Of a stretch of DNA of 5,892 nucleotides, positions 4,996 to 5,892 are shown in pieces. A program made the translations under genes and the position numbers. Under the pieces are notes generated by a model, which saw nothing but the letters and a program-made list of their open reading frames with translations, made no database searches and was not told where the DNA came from. The stretch is taken from positions 1-5,892 of the forward strand of contig CAMMZE010000077.1 of assembly GCA_946529195.1 (NCBI GenBank). Direction: 5' to 3'. The stretch comes from an uncultured Lachnospiraceae bacterium. Its GTDB lineage: Bacteria; Bacillota_A; Clostridia; Lachnospirales; Lachnospiraceae. The first letter of the stretch is position 1. The number at the start of each line of letters is the position of its first letter.

Positions 4996-5892
4996 ATGAA
5001 GACACTGACTCTCATCCTTCTGGAAACAGATCCGGATTACGGCGGCCGGCTGGCCAGATATATCGCCGGGCGTGATGATTCACCCTTCCTGGTCCGGCTT
5101 TTTCTGCAGCATCCCTGCCCGGCAGACGATCTGCGCCAGGCAGATGCTGTGATGGCCGATGCCTCTGTCTGGCCCCGGTACAGGGACCTTCCCCGGACCT
5201 GCCCGGTCCTGGTCCTGACTGAGGACGGCGCGCAGGCGGAGGGAGCCGATGCCAGCATCTACAAGTACTGCAGCGCCTCTGTCCTTCTGGATGCCCTGCA
5301 GCGGTGCTTTCTGGATCACAGCGGCAGATCCCTGCCGCCGGATTCCTTTGCCGCGCATGGTTTCCGGATTACCGCCCTGTATACGCCTTCCTGCGGTCCG
5401 GAGGTCTCCGAGGCTGTCCTTGCCCGGATCCGGGAGGCCGCGACCGCCGGCCCCGCTCTGTATCTGAATATGGAGCAGGTTCCCTCCCGCGGCTCTTTTC
5501 TGGAGGATGCGGGGGAAGGGATCTCCGCCCTGATCTATTATCTGAAGCAGTACCGGGAGAATCTGGGCTCCCGCATCGCCCTGATGGTCCGAAGCAGCGG
5601 ATTTGACTACCTGCTCCCCGCCCAGTATCCGGGCGAGCTTGGCGAGCTCTCCGCGGCGGACTGGAGGCAGCTGGCCCAGGCCCTCCGCACCGATACTTCT
5701 TATGAGCAGGTCTTTCTGGACTTCGGCGCAGCCCTCCCTGCTGCCGGAGCCCTGCCCTGCTGCGATGAGATCCTGATCCTGCGGGGCAGCTCTGCCTGGG
5801 AGGAGGAGATGTCCGACCGCTTCAGCAGACTGATCACACACGCCGGCGGGGAGGAGGCCGGCAGCCGGATCCGGATCCTTTCCAGACACTGA
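4996..5892 (+). CDS. CpaE/TadZ-like protein: receiver-like domain plus degenerate ParA/MinD-like domain
   Basis: A 298-residue soluble protein whose stop codon is the last triplet of the window. Residues 1-110 resemble a response-regulator receiver domain: a first strand LTLILLETDPD, Asp55 in AVMADAS, Thr75 in PVLVLTED, and Lys90 in SIYKYCSA, which match the Asp/Thr/Lys positions of CheY-type domains. Residues 122-298 have the strand pattern of ParA/MinD ATPases: ITALYTPS (125-132), ALYLNME (154-160) and VFLDFG (239-244, Walker B-like Asp242). The P-loop position reads YTPSCGPEVSEA (129-140), with no GKT/S, so ATP binding of the usual kind is unlikely. This layout fits CpaE/TadZ proteins that position Tad/Flp pilus machinery; their usual partners (TadA ATPase, TadB/C) would be to the right, outside the window. 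The assignment rests on remembered family pattern. The reading frame is richer in G and C than its neighbours. Confidence 0.65.
   Translation: MKTLTLILLETDPDYGGRLARYIAGRDDSPFLVRLFLQHPCPADDLRQADAVMADASVWPRYRDLPRTCPVLVLTEDGAQAEGADASIYKYCSASVLLDALQRCFLDHSGRSLPPDSFAAHGFRITALYTPSCGPEVSEAVLARIREAATAGPALYLNMEQVPSRGSFLEDAGEGISALIYYLKQYRENLGSRIALMVRSSGFDYLLPAQYPGELGELSAADWRQLAQALRTDTSYEQVFLDFGAALPAAGALPCCDEILILRGSSAWEEEMSDRFSRLITHAGGEEAGSRIRILSRH

Noticed and set aside
5080..5889. Minus-strand open frame of 269 codons
   Set aside because: It is a by-product of high GC content opposite the CpaE/TadZ-like gene. The plus-strand frame has a ribosome binding site and receiver/ParA strand patterns; this one has low-complexity Gly/Gln/Arg content.

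Overview
The window reads as chromosomal DNA from an anaerobic Firmicute, most likely a moderately GC-rich member of Clostridia/Lachnospiraceae. The reasons are strong AGGAGG-type ribosome binding sites, sigma-A-like promoters, a MurG of the Staphylococcus-like type outside a division cluster, a TSCPD small protein and a CpaE/TadZ-like protein of a kind I associate with clostridia. This placement is an inference from family resemblance, not from a search. No rRNA, tRNA, CRISPR array, insertion sequence or phage gene is visible.

Layout. (1) 1-1265, minus strand: the first 421 codons of an ABC exporter (membrane domain plus the start of the ATPase domain) that runs off the left edge, driven by a perfect TTGACA-17-TATAAT promoter. 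(2) 1401-1565, minus strand: a 54-residue protein of unknown function with an ideal ribosome binding site and its own intrinsic terminator. That terminator runs directly into the exporter promoter. (3) 1566-1713: a divergent control region in which the two -10 hexamers occupy almost the same bases on opposite strands, followed by nested inverted repeats and a 12-bp palindrome in front of the regulator gene. (4) 1714-2868, plus strand: a PucR/CdaR-type regulator. (5) 3007-4338, plus strand: a two-gene operon of a TSCPD-domain protein and MurG, ending at a clear terminator. (6) 4420-4839, minus strand: a HIT-family nucleotide hydrolase, convergent with murG. (7) 4996-5892, plus strand: a receiver-like plus ParA/MinD-like protein resembling CpaE/TadZ, with a lost P-loop. 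It ends exactly at the window edge.

How the parts fit. The regulator and the small protein form a divergent pair sharing one promoter region, so the regulator is the natural candidate to control both. The small protein lies directly upstream of the exporter on the same strand, but a terminator and a separate promoter split them, so a shared function is possible but unproven. The TSCPD gene and murG are co-transcribed. The HIT gene and the CpaE/TadZ-like gene are divergent with separate promoters and look like unrelated neighbours; the partners of the latter would lie to the right of the window.

The least explained element is the 1337-1713 segment: unknown small protein, overlapping divergent promoters, nested repeats and regulator.
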